Origin: Duganella sp. CF402
GTDB taxonomy: Bacteria > Pseudomonadota > Gammaproteobacteria > Burkholderiales > Burkholderiaceae_D
Assembly: GCF_900109645.1 (NCBI RefSeq)
Contig: NZ_FOBG01000002.1
Coordinates: forward strand, 744,001 to 808,000
DNA: 64,000 bases
Reading direction: 5' to 3'
A program made the translations under genes and the position numbers. Below, one piece after another: positions 36,744 to 44,917 of the stretch. Position 1 is the stretch's first letter, and the number at the start of each line of letters is the position of its first letter. Under the pieces are notes generated by a model. It saw nothing but the letters and a program-made list of their open reading frames with translations. It was not told the origin of the DNA and did not search any database.

Positions 36744-37295
36744 TTAGCCGACCAGACGGCCGCGACGCATGCGCAGTCCGGCCAGCGGGCCGTTGGCGGT
36801 GGCATTGGTGCCGCCGGCGATCAGCGTCAGCGTTTCGCGGCTGTGCGCATGGCAGATGGCGATGCCGAGCGCATCGGCCGCATCGGTGCCCGGCATGCCT
36901 GGCATCGCCAGCAGCCGCACCACCATCTCCTGCATCTGCGCTTTCACCGCGCGGCCGGTGCCGACGATGGCTTTTTTGATTTGGGTTGGGGAATACTCGG
37001 CAACGCTCAGGTCGGCCGCCACCAGCGCGCAGATCGCCGCGCCGCGCGCCTGCCCCAGCAGCAGGGTCGATTGCGGGTTTACGTTGACGAACACTTGTTC
37101 GATCGCCGCGCAATCCGGATTGTAGGTGCGGGCGACTTCGCCCACGCCGTCCAGGATCACCTTGAGCCGCGTCGGCAGATCGCCTTCGCCGCTCTTGATG
37201 GTGCCGGAGGCGATGTAGCGCAGCTTGCTACCTTGCTTTTGTATGACGCCAAAGCCAGTGGTGCGCAAGCCGGGGTCGATGCCGAGAATTATCAT
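36744..37295 (-). CDS. ruvC: Holliday junction resolvase RuvC
   Basis: This 183-residue RNase H-fold endonuclease resolves four-way junctions. The first catalytic Asp is D7 in ILGIDPGLRTTG. The Glu is in AAIEQVFVNVNP and the C-terminal acidic pair in TDAADALGIAICHAH. It is the first gene of the ruvC-ruvA-ruvB-yaiI set. Confidence 0.97.
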   Translation of the reverse strand: MIILGIDPGLRTTGFGVIQKQGSKLRYIASGTIKSGEGDLPTRLKVILDGVGEVARTYNPDCAAIEQVFVNVNPQSTLLLGQARGAAICALVAADLSVAEYSPTQIKKAIVGTGRAVKAQMQEMVVRLLAMPGMPGTDAADALGIAICHAHSRETLTLIAGGTNATANGPLAGLRMRRGRLVG

Positions 37296-37307
37296 TGGGG
37301 AATTGTA

Positions 37308-37345
37308 TGCACTAAAGAAAACGCCCGCAAGCTTGCGGGCGCTTT
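37308..37345 (-). terminator. Terminator downstream of purH
   Basis: CGCCCGCAAG/CTTGCGGGCG at 37322-37341 forms a perfect 10-bp stem. On the minus strand it is followed by TTTTCTTT. It closes the dusB-fis-purH unit before ruvC. Confidence 0.85.
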
Positions 37346-37364
37346 ATTCGGAGATAGCCGAAAA

Positions 37365-38951
37365 TTAATGACGGAAGTGACGAGTGCCGGTGTACACCAT
37401 CACGACGCCGCGCTCGTCAGCCGCGTCGATCACTTCCTGGTCGCGCATCGAGCCACCCGGATGGATCACGCAGGTCGCGCCGGCGTCCACCACCACGTCC
37501 AGACCGTCACGGAACGGGAAGAACGCATCCGACGCCACCACCGAGTTGGCCAGCGACAGGCCAGCATTCTGCGCCTTGATCGAAGCGATACGGGCAGAGT
37601 CGATACGGCTCATCTGGCCAGCACCAACGCCCAGGGTCATGTTGTTACCGCAGAAGACGATAGCGTTCGACTTCACGTACTTAGCCACGCGCCATGCAAA
37701 CATCATGTCTTGCAGTTCTTGCTGGGTAGGCTGTTTCTTGCTGACCACGCGCACGTCGCTCAGCAGCACGTTTTTCGAGTCAGCCGACTGCACCAGCAGG
37801 CCGCCGCCCACGCGCTTGAAGTCCATCGCGTTGACGCCATCGCCCAACGGGATTTCCAGCAGGCGCACGTTCTGCTTGGCCGACAGGATCTGCTTGGCTT
37901 CAGCGGTGAACGATGGCGCGATCAGCACTTCCACGAACAGCTTGGCCAGTTCGGTCGCAGCCGCCGCATCCACTTCCACGTTGAAGGCAATGATGCCGCC
38001 GAACGCCGAGGTCGGGTCGGTCTGCAGCGCGCGTTTGTAGGCTTCCACGGCATTGGCGCCGAGGGCCACGCCGCACGGGTTGGCGTGCTTGACGATCACG
38101 CAAGCGGCCGACTGGTCGAAACCACCCATGCTCTTCACGCATTCCCAAGCCGCGTCCGCATCAGCGATGTTGTTGAACGACAGTTCCTTGCCTTGCAGCT
38201 GCTTGTAGTTGGCCAGCGCACCGGCGGTGGTCACGACGTCGCGGTAGAACGCCGCCGACTGGTGCGGGTTTTCGCCGTAGCGCATGTCCTGCACCTTTTC
38301 GAACGCCACGTTCAGCTTGTTCGGATAGGCGCTGCGGGTGGCGTGGGCGCGGGTCGCGTCCAGGCTGGTCAGGTAGTTGGCGATGGCGCCGTCGTACTGC
38401 GCGGTGTGCGAGTAGACTTTGGTGGCCAGCGTGAAGCGGGTGTCGTAGCTGACGTAGCCAGGCGCGTTGTCGGTGGTTTTCATTTCCGCCAGCACCAGGC
38501 CGTAGTCGGCCGGGTCGCAGATCACCACCACGTCCTTGTGGTTCTTGGCCGCCGAACGCAGCATGGCCGGGCCGCCGATGTCGATGTTCTCGATGGCGTC
38601 GTCCAGCGTGCAGTCATCCTTGGCGACGGTCGCCTGGAACGGGTACAGGTTGACCACCACCATGTCGATGGTCGGGATGTTGTGCTCTTCCAGCTTGGCC
38701 ACGTGCTCCGGGAAATCGCGGCGCGCCAGGATGCCGCCGTGGACTTTCGGGTGCAGCGTTTTCACGCGGCCATCCAGCATCTCCGGGAAACCGGTGTAGT
38801 CGGCAACTTCGGTCACCGGCACGCCGTTGTCGGCCAGCAGTTTGGCGGTGCCGCCGGTCGACAGGATGTTGACGCCCAGGGCGGACAGCGCGCGCGCGAA
38901 GTCCAGCACACCGGTTTTGTCGGATACGGAGATGAGAGCTTGTTTAATCAT
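37365..38951 (-). CDS. purH: Bifunctional AICAR formyltransferase/IMP cyclohydrolase
   Basis: This 528-residue enzyme catalyses the last two steps of IMP synthesis. The N-terminal MGS-like cyclohydrolase domain (about 1-145) has ISVSDKTGVLDFARAL, LSTGGTAKLL and KTLHPKVHGGIL. The formyltransferase domain carries MRYGENPHQSAAFY, KHANPCGVALG and the C-terminal DAFFPFRDGLD..HPGGSMRDQEV elements with the catalytic Lys-His pair. Length is normal. It follows fis on the same strand. Confidence 0.98.
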   Translation of the reverse strand: MIKQALISVSDKTGVLDFARALSALGVNILSTGGTAKLLADNGVPVTEVADYTGFPEMLDGRVKTLHPKVHGGILARRDFPEHVAKLEEHNIPTIDMVVVNLYPFQATVAKDDCTLDDAIENIDIGGPAMLRSAAKNHKDVVVICDPADYGLVLAEMKTTDNAPGYVSYDTRFTLATKVYSHTAQYDGAIANYLTSLDATRAHATRSAYPNKLNVAFEKVQDMRYGENPHQSAAFYRDVVTTAGALANYKQLQGKELSFNNIADADAAWECVKSMGGFDQSAACVIVKHANPCGVALGANAVEAYKRALQTDPTSAFGGIIAFNVEVDAAAATELAKLFVEVLIAPSFTAEAKQILSAKQNVRLLEIPLGDGVNAMDFKRVGGGLLVQSADSKNVLLSDVRVVSKKQPTQQELQDMMFAWRVAKYVKSNAIVFCGNNMTLGVGAGQMSRIDSARIASIKAQNAGLSLANSVVASDAFFPFRDGLDVVVDAGATCVIHPGGSMRDQEVIDAADERGVVMVYTGTRHFRH

Positions 38952-39038
38952 GGCGATGAAAAGACTAGGTGGTTGATATACGGTCGGCCGGCATTGCGGC
39001 CGTCCCCAGCCACTTCATGCCGGATGGAACAGGCGCTG

Positions 39039-39272
39039 TTACAGCAGGCCGTGCTCTTGTAACTTTTTACGCAGAGTGTTGCGGTTGATGCCCAGCATCT
39101 GCGCGGCGTGCGACTGGTTGCCATCGGCACGGGTCATGACCACTTCCAGTATCGGTTTTTCAACGGTCAGCACAACCATGTCGTAGATGTTCGATGCCTG
39201 TTGCTCGCCCAGGTCTGCGAAGTACTCTTCGAGGCTCTTCTGGACTACTTCCTGGATACTTTCTTTGCTCAT
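39039..39272 (-). CDS. fis: Fis family DNA-binding protein
   Basis: This short nucleoid-associated protein of 77 residues has a C-terminal helix-turn-helix (ADGNQSHAAQMLGINRNTLRKKLQEHGLL), as in Fis and the NtrC C-terminus. It sits between dusB and purH; the dusB-fis pairing is the conserved arrangement and supports the name. In this lineage Fis lacks the longer N-terminal arm of the enterobacterial protein. Confidence 0.93.
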   Translation of the reverse strand: MSKESIQEVVQKSLEEYFADLGEQQASNIYDMVVLTVEKPILEVVMTRADGNQSHAAQMLGINRNTLRKKLQEHGLL

Positions 39273-39381
39273 TTTTGTCGTTCGCTATGTAATCTGTTGA
39301 CGCTGGCAAATCGCCCCGGCTCGTGGCTGGAAACGTTTACCTTTCTGATATTGTGACTTTTTTAGTACTCTCTCGTGCCGG

Positions 39382-40404
39382 TCAGGCAGTCTGCAATTCT
39401 TCGGCGAGGCAGTATTGTAACCGTTCGCCGTAACTCCACTGCGATTCGAAGAATTGGTCCACAGCAAGCAATTGTTCCTCTGTGGATTCCAGCAGATTCA
39501 TCCGTTGTCGGAATTCTTCGCCGCCCTGCAAGTCGCGCACGTACCAGCCGATGTGCTTGCGGGCGGTGCGCACGCCGAGATAGTCGCCGTAGAAGGCATA
39601 GTGGGCGCGCAAATGTTCATCCATCAGCGCGCGCACTTCGTCCACGTACGGGGCCGGCAAATGCTTGCCGGTGCGCAGGTAGTGGTCGATCTCGCGGAAG
39701 ATCCACGGTCGGCCTTGGGCGGCGCGGCCCACCATGACGGCGTCGGCGCCGGTGTAATCCAGTACAAACCTGGCTTTCTCCGGGGTGGTGATGTCGCCGT
39801 TGGCGACCACCGGAATTGAAACCGATTTCTTTACGGCTGCAATAGTGTCGTACTCGGCGTCACCTTTGTAGCCGTCGGCGCGGGTGCGGCCATGCAGGGT
39901 CAGCATGGCGATGCCGGCGTCCTCGGCGATGCGCGCGATCTTCAATGCGTTCTTGTTTTCGCGGTCCCAGCCGGTGCGGAATTTCAGCGTGACCGGCACG
40001 TCGACCGCGCCCACCACTGCATCGACGATGCGCTTGACCAGTTCTTCATCTTGCAGCAGCGCCGAACCGCACCATGCGTTGCAGACTTTCTTGACCGGGC
40101 AGCCCATGTTGATGTCGATGATCTGGGCGCCGCGCTCGACGTTGAAACGGGCGCAGTCGGCCAGGTCTTGCGGGTCGGCGCCGGCAATTTGCACGGCTTT
40201 CGGCTCCATCTCGCCGGTGTGGTCGGTGCGGCGCGAGCTCTTCTCGGTGGCCCACAGGCGCGGGTTGGAAGCAGCCATTTCCGATACCGCGTAGCCCGCG
40301 CCCAGCTCCTTGCACAGCTGGCGGAATGGACGATCCGTGACACCAGCCATAGGGGCGACGAAAACGTTGTTACGCAGTAAATGAGGGCCGATTTGCACTG
40401 GCAT
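39382..40404 (-). CDS. dusB: tRNA-dihydrouridine synthase B
   Basis: This FMN-dependent TIM barrel of 340 residues reduces uridine in the tRNA D-loop. Signature pieces are VAPMAGVTDRPFR, DINMGCPVKKVCNAWCGSALL (catalytic Cys in the second half), LTLHGRTRADGY and the FMN phosphate loop ANGDITTPEKA..GADAVMVGRAAQGRPW. It is the first gene of the dusB-fis-purH set; an AT-rich promoter region with a TAAAAT hexamer precedes it. Confidence 0.97.
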   Translation of the reverse strand: MPVQIGPHLLRNNVFVAPMAGVTDRPFRQLCKELGAGYAVSEMAASNPRLWATEKSSRRTDHTGEMEPKAVQIAGADPQDLADCARFNVERGAQIIDINMGCPVKKVCNAWCGSALLQDEELVKRIVDAVVGAVDVPVTLKFRTGWDRENKNALKIARIAEDAGIAMLTLHGRTRADGYKGDAEYDTIAAVKKSVSIPVVANGDITTPEKARFVLDYTGADAVMVGRAAQGRPWIFREIDHYLRTGKHLPAPYVDEVRALMDEHLRAHYAFYGDYLGVRTARKHIGWYVRDLQGGEEFRQRMNLLESTEEQLLAVDQFFESQWSYGERLQYCLAEELQTA

Positions 40405-40546
40405 TGCCTGAAAGGGGTGAGAAGGAACCTTCTATTTTAACCGAAGCCCTGCTCAAATAATAAGCACTATTTTTTATGAATTCGGCAAATGTGCAGTCTG
40501 TATGTTATGAACTGTTGTTTCCGTGCGTAAATTTAAAGCACGAACG

Positions 40547-41197
40547 TTAGATCACATCGTCCATTGCGGCCAGAGCGAGGTGTTCAACTTCGCCCCAGCT
40601 GTCCAGCACCAGTTTTCCGCCCGAAATAGTAAAACGGTTAATGCTGGCATTCTTGACCTGGAAGTCGCGCGGGCTGTCGAGCTGGATGCCGCGCGCCTCG
40701 CGGTAAGCGCATTCCAACACGCCGCCGTGGGCCACCACTGCCACGGTCTGGCCGGCATGGCGCGCGGCCACGGCGCGCAGGCCGGAGATGGCGCGGTCGT
40801 AGAATTGATGGAAGCTTTCCGCCACGCGGTCGCCGGCCGGCATCACGGCGTCGATATCGCGCGCCTGCCAGCGGGCGAAGTCTTCCGGGTATTGCTGCTG
40901 GATGTCCTGGTACAGCATGCCCTCGAACACGCCGTAGGCGCGCTCGCGCAGCCCGGCGTCGGTTTGCAGCCCCACCCCGGCGTGCAGCGCGGCGACTGCC
41001 TGCGCGGTCTGCATGGCGCGCTGCAAGTCGCTGGAGACGATGGCGTCCAGCTTTTCAGCGGCCAGCGCGCGCGCCAGCGCGGCCGCCTGGCGCTCGCCTT
41101 CCGGGTTCAGCGGAATGTCGATGTGGCCTTGCAGGCGGCGCACGGCGTTCCATGCCGTTTCGCCGTGGCGGATCAGCAAAATAGTGGTGTGAGTCAT
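40547..41197 (-). CDS. Histidine phosphatase family protein (phosphoglycerate mutase-like)
   Basis: This 216-residue protein has the phospho-histidine motif LIRHGETAWN near the N-terminus, SSDLQRAMQTAQ, the conserved Glu in RERAYGVFEGM, and the second His in VVAHGGVLEC. It belongs to the dPGM/CobC/GpmB branch acting on small phosphorylated metabolites or as a broad phosphatase. Its start overlaps the stop of the YbhB gene by 4 bases. Confidence 0.9.
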   Translation of the reverse strand: MTHTTILLIRHGETAWNAVRRLQGHIDIPLNPEGERQAAALARALAAEKLDAIVSSDLQRAMQTAQAVAALHAGVGLQTDAGLRERAYGVFEGMLYQDIQQQYPEDFARWQARDIDAVMPAGDRVAESFHQFYDRAISGLRAVAARHAGQTVAVVAHGGVLECAYREARGIQLDSPRDFQVKNASINRFTISGGKLVLDSWGEVEHLALAAMDDVI

Positions 41198-41625
41198 GGT
41201 TGTGTATCCGCGCCTATCAGCTGCGCTTCGTCGATGATATGGCCGTAAATGGCGTTCAACAGGTCAGTGCCGGTAAAACCGTCCGGCAGCTCCGGCCGCG
41301 CCACATCCAGTGCATAAATGCGAAAAATATAGTGGTGCGCCTGCTCCGGCGACCGCGAGGGCGCATGATACCCGATGTGGCCGAAATCGTTGCGGCCCTG
41401 CCGCAAACCGCCTTCCGCCGCGCCTGCTTCGATGGCTGGCCGCGACGGCGGGATATCGGCCACGCACCAATGGAACAGGTCGCCGCCGCCAGCCGGGGCG
41501 TCGGCGTCCATGCAGACCAGCGCCAGCGATTCCGTGCCGGCCGGCACCTCGTCCCAGCCCAGTTGCGGGCTAAGGCCTGCGGGAAGCAGACCGTACTCGC
41601 GGAAACTGGTGCTGGTGAGTTTCAT
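41194..41625 (-). CDS. YbhB/YbcL family Raf kinase inhibitor-like protein
   Basis: This 143-residue phosphatidylethanolamine-binding-protein fold has the PSPQLGWDEVPAGTESLALVCMDADAP-type segment (described in pieces), FHWCVADIP, GYHAPSRSPEQAHHYIFRIYALD and a C-terminal AQLIGADTQP. Bacterial members are cytoplasmic, and their ligand is not established. It lies 1 base downstream of dtd and overlaps the phosphatase gene, so all four genes from tyrS form one tight unit. Confidence 0.9.
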   Translation of the reverse strand: MKLTSTSFREYGLLPAGLSPQLGWDEVPAGTESLALVCMDADAPAGGGDLFHWCVADIPPSRPAIEAGAAEGGLRQGRNDFGHIGYHAPSRSPEQAHHYIFRIYALDVARPELPDGFTGTDLLNAIYGHIIDEAQLIGADTQP

Positions 41626-41626
41626 T

Positions 41627-42073
41627 TTATTTCGCGTTGGTTTGCAGCCAGAAGGTAACCGGTCCGTCGTTGGTCAGTGACACTTTCATGTCGGCGCCGA
41701 ACTGGCCGGTCTGCACCGTCGGGTGCTTCAGGCGCGCCTGCTCGACGAAGTAATTAAACAGCCGCAGGCCATCGGCGGGCGCCGCCGCCGGCGTGAACGA
41801 AGGACGCGTGCCGGACTTGGTGTCGGCCGCCAGCGTGAACTGCGGCACCAGCAGCAAGCCGCCCTGCGTATCGGTCACGCTGCGGTTCATCTTGCCCGCA
41901 TCGTCGGCGAACACGCGGTAACCCAACAGCTTCGTGAGCAGCGCGTCCGCTTCCTTTTCGGTATCGTTGCGCTCGGCGCAGACCAGCACCATCAGGCCGG
42001 CGTCGATGGTGCCTATCATCGCACCATCCACCACCACACTGGCGCTGCTCACGCGTTGCAGCAGCCCGATCAT
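41627..42073 (-). CDS. dtd: D-aminoacyl-tRNA deacylase
   Basis: This 148-residue enzyme removes D-amino acids (and glycine mischarged on tRNA-Ala) from tRNA. Signature motifs are the SQF-type LLVPQFTLAADTKSGTRPSF segment and the C-terminal GPVTFWLQT (NGPVT-like motif, here DGPVT). Length is exact for the family. The start overlaps the tyrS stop by 4 bases. Confidence 0.96.
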   Translation of the reverse strand: MIGLLQRVSSASVVVDGAMIGTIDAGLMVLVCAERNDTEKEADALLTKLLGYRVFADDAGKMNRSVTDTQGGLLLVPQFTLAADTKSGTRPSFTPAAAPADGLRLFNYFVEQARLKHPTVQTGQFGADMKVSLTNDGPVTFWLQTNAK

Positions 42074-43323
42074 GCCGACAGGGTCACGCGCGCAAACTTG
42101 CGCTTGCCGACTTGCAGCACAAAGGTGCCGGCTTGCAGTTGCAGCGCCTTGTCGCTGATGACGGTGCCGTCAACGCGCACGCCGCCCTGCTCCACCATGC
42201 GCATGGCTTCCGAGGTGGAAGCGCACAGGTTGGCTTGCTTCAGCAGCTGCGCCACGCCCAGCGGTGCACCGCCCAGCGAGACTTCCGGAATATCGTCCGG
42301 GATGCCGCCTTTCGAGCGGTTGACGAAGTCGGCCAGTGCATCTTCCGCCGCCTGCTGCGAGTGGAAGCGCGCCACGATTTCCTGGGCAATCGCCACCTTG
42401 GCGTCGCGCGGGTTGCGGCCACCTTCGATTTCCGCCTTGAGGGCGGCGATGTCGGCGATCGAGCGGAACGACAGCAGATTGAAGTACTTCCACATCATTT
42501 CGTCCGAGATGCTCATGATCTTGGCGAACATGGTGTTACCCGGCTCGGTGATGCCGATGTAGTTGTTCTTCGACTTCGACATTTTTTCGACGCCGTCCAA
42601 ACCTTCCAGCAGCGGCATGGTCAAAATACATTGAGGCTCCTGGCCGAAGTCCTTTTGCAGCTCGCGGCCGACCAGCAGGTTGAATTTCTGGTCGGTGCCA
42701 CCCAGCTCAAGGTCGGCCTTCAGGGCCACCGAGTCGTAGCCTTGCATCAGCGGGTAGAGGAATTCGTGCACGGCAATCGGCGTGCCATTTTTAAAGCGCT
42801 TGGTGAAATCGTCGCGCTCCATCATGCGCGCCACGGTGTAGCGCGAAGCCAGCTGGATCATGCCGCGCGCGCCCAGCGGATCGCACCACTCGGAGTTATA
42901 GCGGATTTCGGTCTTGGCCGGATCCAGCACCAGCGAGGCCTGCTTGAAGTAGGTCATCGCGTTTTGCTCGACCTGTTCCTTGGTCAGCGGCGGACGGGTG
43001 GCGTTGCGGCCCGACGGGTCGCCGATCATGGAGGTGAAGTCGCCGATCAGGAAGATCACCTGATGTCCGAGGTCTTGCAGCTGGCGCATCTTGTTCAGCA
43101 CCACGGTGTGGCCAAGGTGCAGGTCCGGCGCGGTTGGGTCCAGGCCCAGCTTGATGCGCAGCGGTACGCCGCTTTGCTCCGAGCGCGCCAGCTTTTGGGC
43201 GAACTCGCTTTCAATCAGCAACTCGTCGACACCGCGTTTGGTGATGGCGAGTGCCTCTTGTACGTTGTCGGATAACGGCAACGCTTTGGAGGGAGCCGGC
43301 GGTATCGAAGAAGTCGTAGTCAT
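42070..43323 (-). CDS. tyrS: Tyrosine--tRNA ligase
   Basis: This 417-residue class I synthetase has the HIGH-type motif in PDLHLGHTVVLNKMRQLQDLGH, KMSKSKNN, and a C-terminal S4 RNA-binding domain (about 350-415). The sequence belongs to the TyrZ-like group common in proteobacteria. It starts divergently from the M23 peptidase gene, with a 158-base spacer. Confidence 0.97.
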   Translation of the reverse strand: MTTTSSIPPAPSKALPLSDNVQEALAITKRGVDELLIESEFAQKLARSEQSGVPLRIKLGLDPTAPDLHLGHTVVLNKMRQLQDLGHQVIFLIGDFTSMIGDPSGRNATRPPLTKEQVEQNAMTYFKQASLVLDPAKTEIRYNSEWCDPLGARGMIQLASRYTVARMMERDDFTKRFKNGTPIAVHEFLYPLMQGYDSVALKADLELGGTDQKFNLLVGRELQKDFGQEPQCILTMPLLEGLDGVEKMSKSKNNYIGITEPGNTMFAKIMSISDEMMWKYFNLLSFRSIADIAALKAEIEGGRNPRDAKVAIAQEIVARFHSQQAAEDALADFVNRSKGGIPDDIPEVSLGGAPLGVAQLLKQANLCASTSEAMRMVEQGGVRVDGTVISDKALQLQAGTFVLQVGKRKFARVTLSA

Positions 43324-43371
43324 AGTTTTTTAAGCGTATTTTTCAGAAAAAGGTGGGCTGCTTCAGGAGTT

Positions 43372-43380
43372 TGATATAAT
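43372..43380 (+). promoter_or_regulatory. Extended -10 promoter of the M23 peptidase gene
   Basis: TGATATAAT is a perfect extended -10 element (TGn plus TATAAT) in the tyrS/M23 spacer, about 100 bases before the ATG. The -35 region is poor, as expected for extended -10 promoters. Confidence 0.55.
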
Positions 43381-43481
43381 CCTCGATCGATCAATCTTGC
43401 CGCACGAAAACTAACCAAACACATAATTAGAAGAAATAAAACGTTCCTGAATAGTTCAAGCGGCAAATTTTAACTGATTGC

Positions 43482-44873
43482 ATGAACCAAATACATAAAT
43501 TCACAAGCTCACGCTTGTTCAGTCTGCTAGGGTCTACGCGCAAGGCGCGCATCATCAGCGCGTCTGCATTGTTTCTCGCAGTATGTGCTTTTGGTGCCGC
43601 CGGCGTAGCTCCGCTCGCCCCTGACGCGTCCGACTTGCCTGTGAAAACTGTGCAGGAATCCGTGGTTGCTCCGGACCTGGCCCCGCAAATCAACGCGCTG
43701 GAACAACAGTCTTCTACTGCCCAATTCGTCCACGAAGAGAAAATCCGCGCCGGCGATACCCTGGCCACGTTGTTGACCCGCCTTGGCGTGGATGACGATG
43801 CGGCCGAGAACTTTATCAAAAAAGATAAAGTTGCGAAAGGCGTGATGCAGCTCAAGACCGGCAAGCGCGTGCAAGCGCAGACCGACGACGAAGGCAACCT
43901 GCAGTGGCTGCGCGCCACTGTGGTCGATGGCAAGGACGATCCGGTCACCAACATCAAGATCACCCGCAAGGGCGACGGCTTTGTCGCCACCGCCGAGCCA
44001 GCCAAGCTGGAACGCCGCGTCGAGATGCACGCCCGCACCATCCGATCGGGTTCGCTGTACGCAGCCACCGACTCCAGCGAAGACGGCGCCAAGCTGCCGG
44101 ACACCATCGTCAAGCAGATCATCGAGATGTTCTCGACCAACATCGACTTCCGTGGCGACCTGAAACGCGGCGACACATTCAACGTCGTCTACGAAACCTT
44201 CTGGCAGGACGGCGAGTTCGTGCGCGCCGGCCGCGTGCTGGCGGGCGAGTTCACCAACAAGGGCACCACTTACCAGTCCGTGTGGTTTGAAGATCCGCAA
44301 AGCAAGCAAGGCGGCGGCTACTACAGCTTCGACGGCAAATCGCTGAAGAAAGCCTTCCTGAAATCGCCGGTCGAGTTCTCGCGTATTTCGTCCGGCTTCG
44401 CGATGCGCGTGCACCCGATCTCGGGCCAGTGGAAAGCCCACAAGGGCATCGACTTCCCGGCGCCGACCGGCACCCCGATCCGCGCAGCGGGCGATGGCGT
44501 GATTGACTTCGCCGGCACCATGAACGGCTACGGCAACTTCATCATCATCAAGCACTGGAACAACTACACCACCGCCTATGCCCACATGAGCCGCTTCGGC
44601 AATGGCATGAAAAAAGGCGCCAAGGTCAGCCAGGGCGATGTGATCGGCTACGTCGGCACCACCGGCTGGTCGACCGGCGCGCACTTGCACTACGAGTTCC
44701 GCGTCGGCGGCGAAGCCAAGGACCCTAGCAAGATGAATGTGCAGGCGCAAGCGCCGCTGACAGCTGCTGAAATGTCGCGCTTCAAGGTCTACGCCAACGA
44801 CATGATGCACCGCTTCGCGCTGCTGCGTCCGGCCGGTGGCGGTGGCGCACCGACCCGCGTCGCAGCAAAATAA
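43482..44873 (+). CDS. M23 family peptidoglycan endopeptidase (MepM-like)
   Basis: This 463-residue protein has an N-terminal signal-anchor (about 24-45) and an OapA/LysM-like region with IRAGDTLATLLTRLGV (about 87-105). The C-terminal lysostaphin-type peptidase has zinc ligands in HKGIDFPAPTGTP, and HLHYEFRVGG completes the H-x-H motif. It should cleave peptide crosslinks of peptidoglycan in the periplasm. The usual downstream partner anmK (recycling) is separated from it here by a sensor kinase gene. A strong terminator follows. Confidence 0.92.
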   Translation: MNQIHKFTSSRLFSLLGSTRKARIISASALFLAVCAFGAAGVAPLAPDASDLPVKTVQESVVAPDLAPQINALEQQSSTAQFVHEEKIRAGDTLATLLTRLGVDDDAAENFIKKDKVAKGVMQLKTGKRVQAQTDDEGNLQWLRATVVDGKDDPVTNIKITRKGDGFVATAEPAKLERRVEMHARTIRSGSLYAATDSSEDGAKLPDTIVKQIIEMFSTNIDFRGDLKRGDTFNVVYETFWQDGEFVRAGRVLAGEFTNKGTTYQSVWFEDPQSKQGGGYYSFDGKSLKKAFLKSPVEFSRISSGFAMRVHPISGQWKAHKGIDFPAPTGTPIRAAGDGVIDFAGTMNGYGNFIIIKHWNNYTTAYAHMSRFGNGMKKGAKVSQGDVIGYVGTTGWSTGAHLHYEFRVGGEAKDPSKMNVQAQAPLTAAEMSRFKVYANDMMHRFALLRPAGGGGAPTRVAAK

Positions 44874-44877
44874 CATC

Positions 44878-44908
44878 ACAGGCCAGCTCAAACTGGCCTG
44901 TTTTTTTT
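44878..44908 (+). terminator. Rho-independent terminator after the M23 gene
   Basis: ACAGGCCAG (44878-44886) and CTGGCCTGT (44893-44901) form a 9-bp stem with a 6-base loop, followed by eight T. The next gene starts only 10 bases beyond. Confidence 0.92.
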
Positions 44909-44917
44909 CGTTGATCG

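Noticed and set aside
36843..39062. Plus-strand open frame of 739 codons
   Set aside because: Runs antisense through ruvC and purH, both firmly identified.
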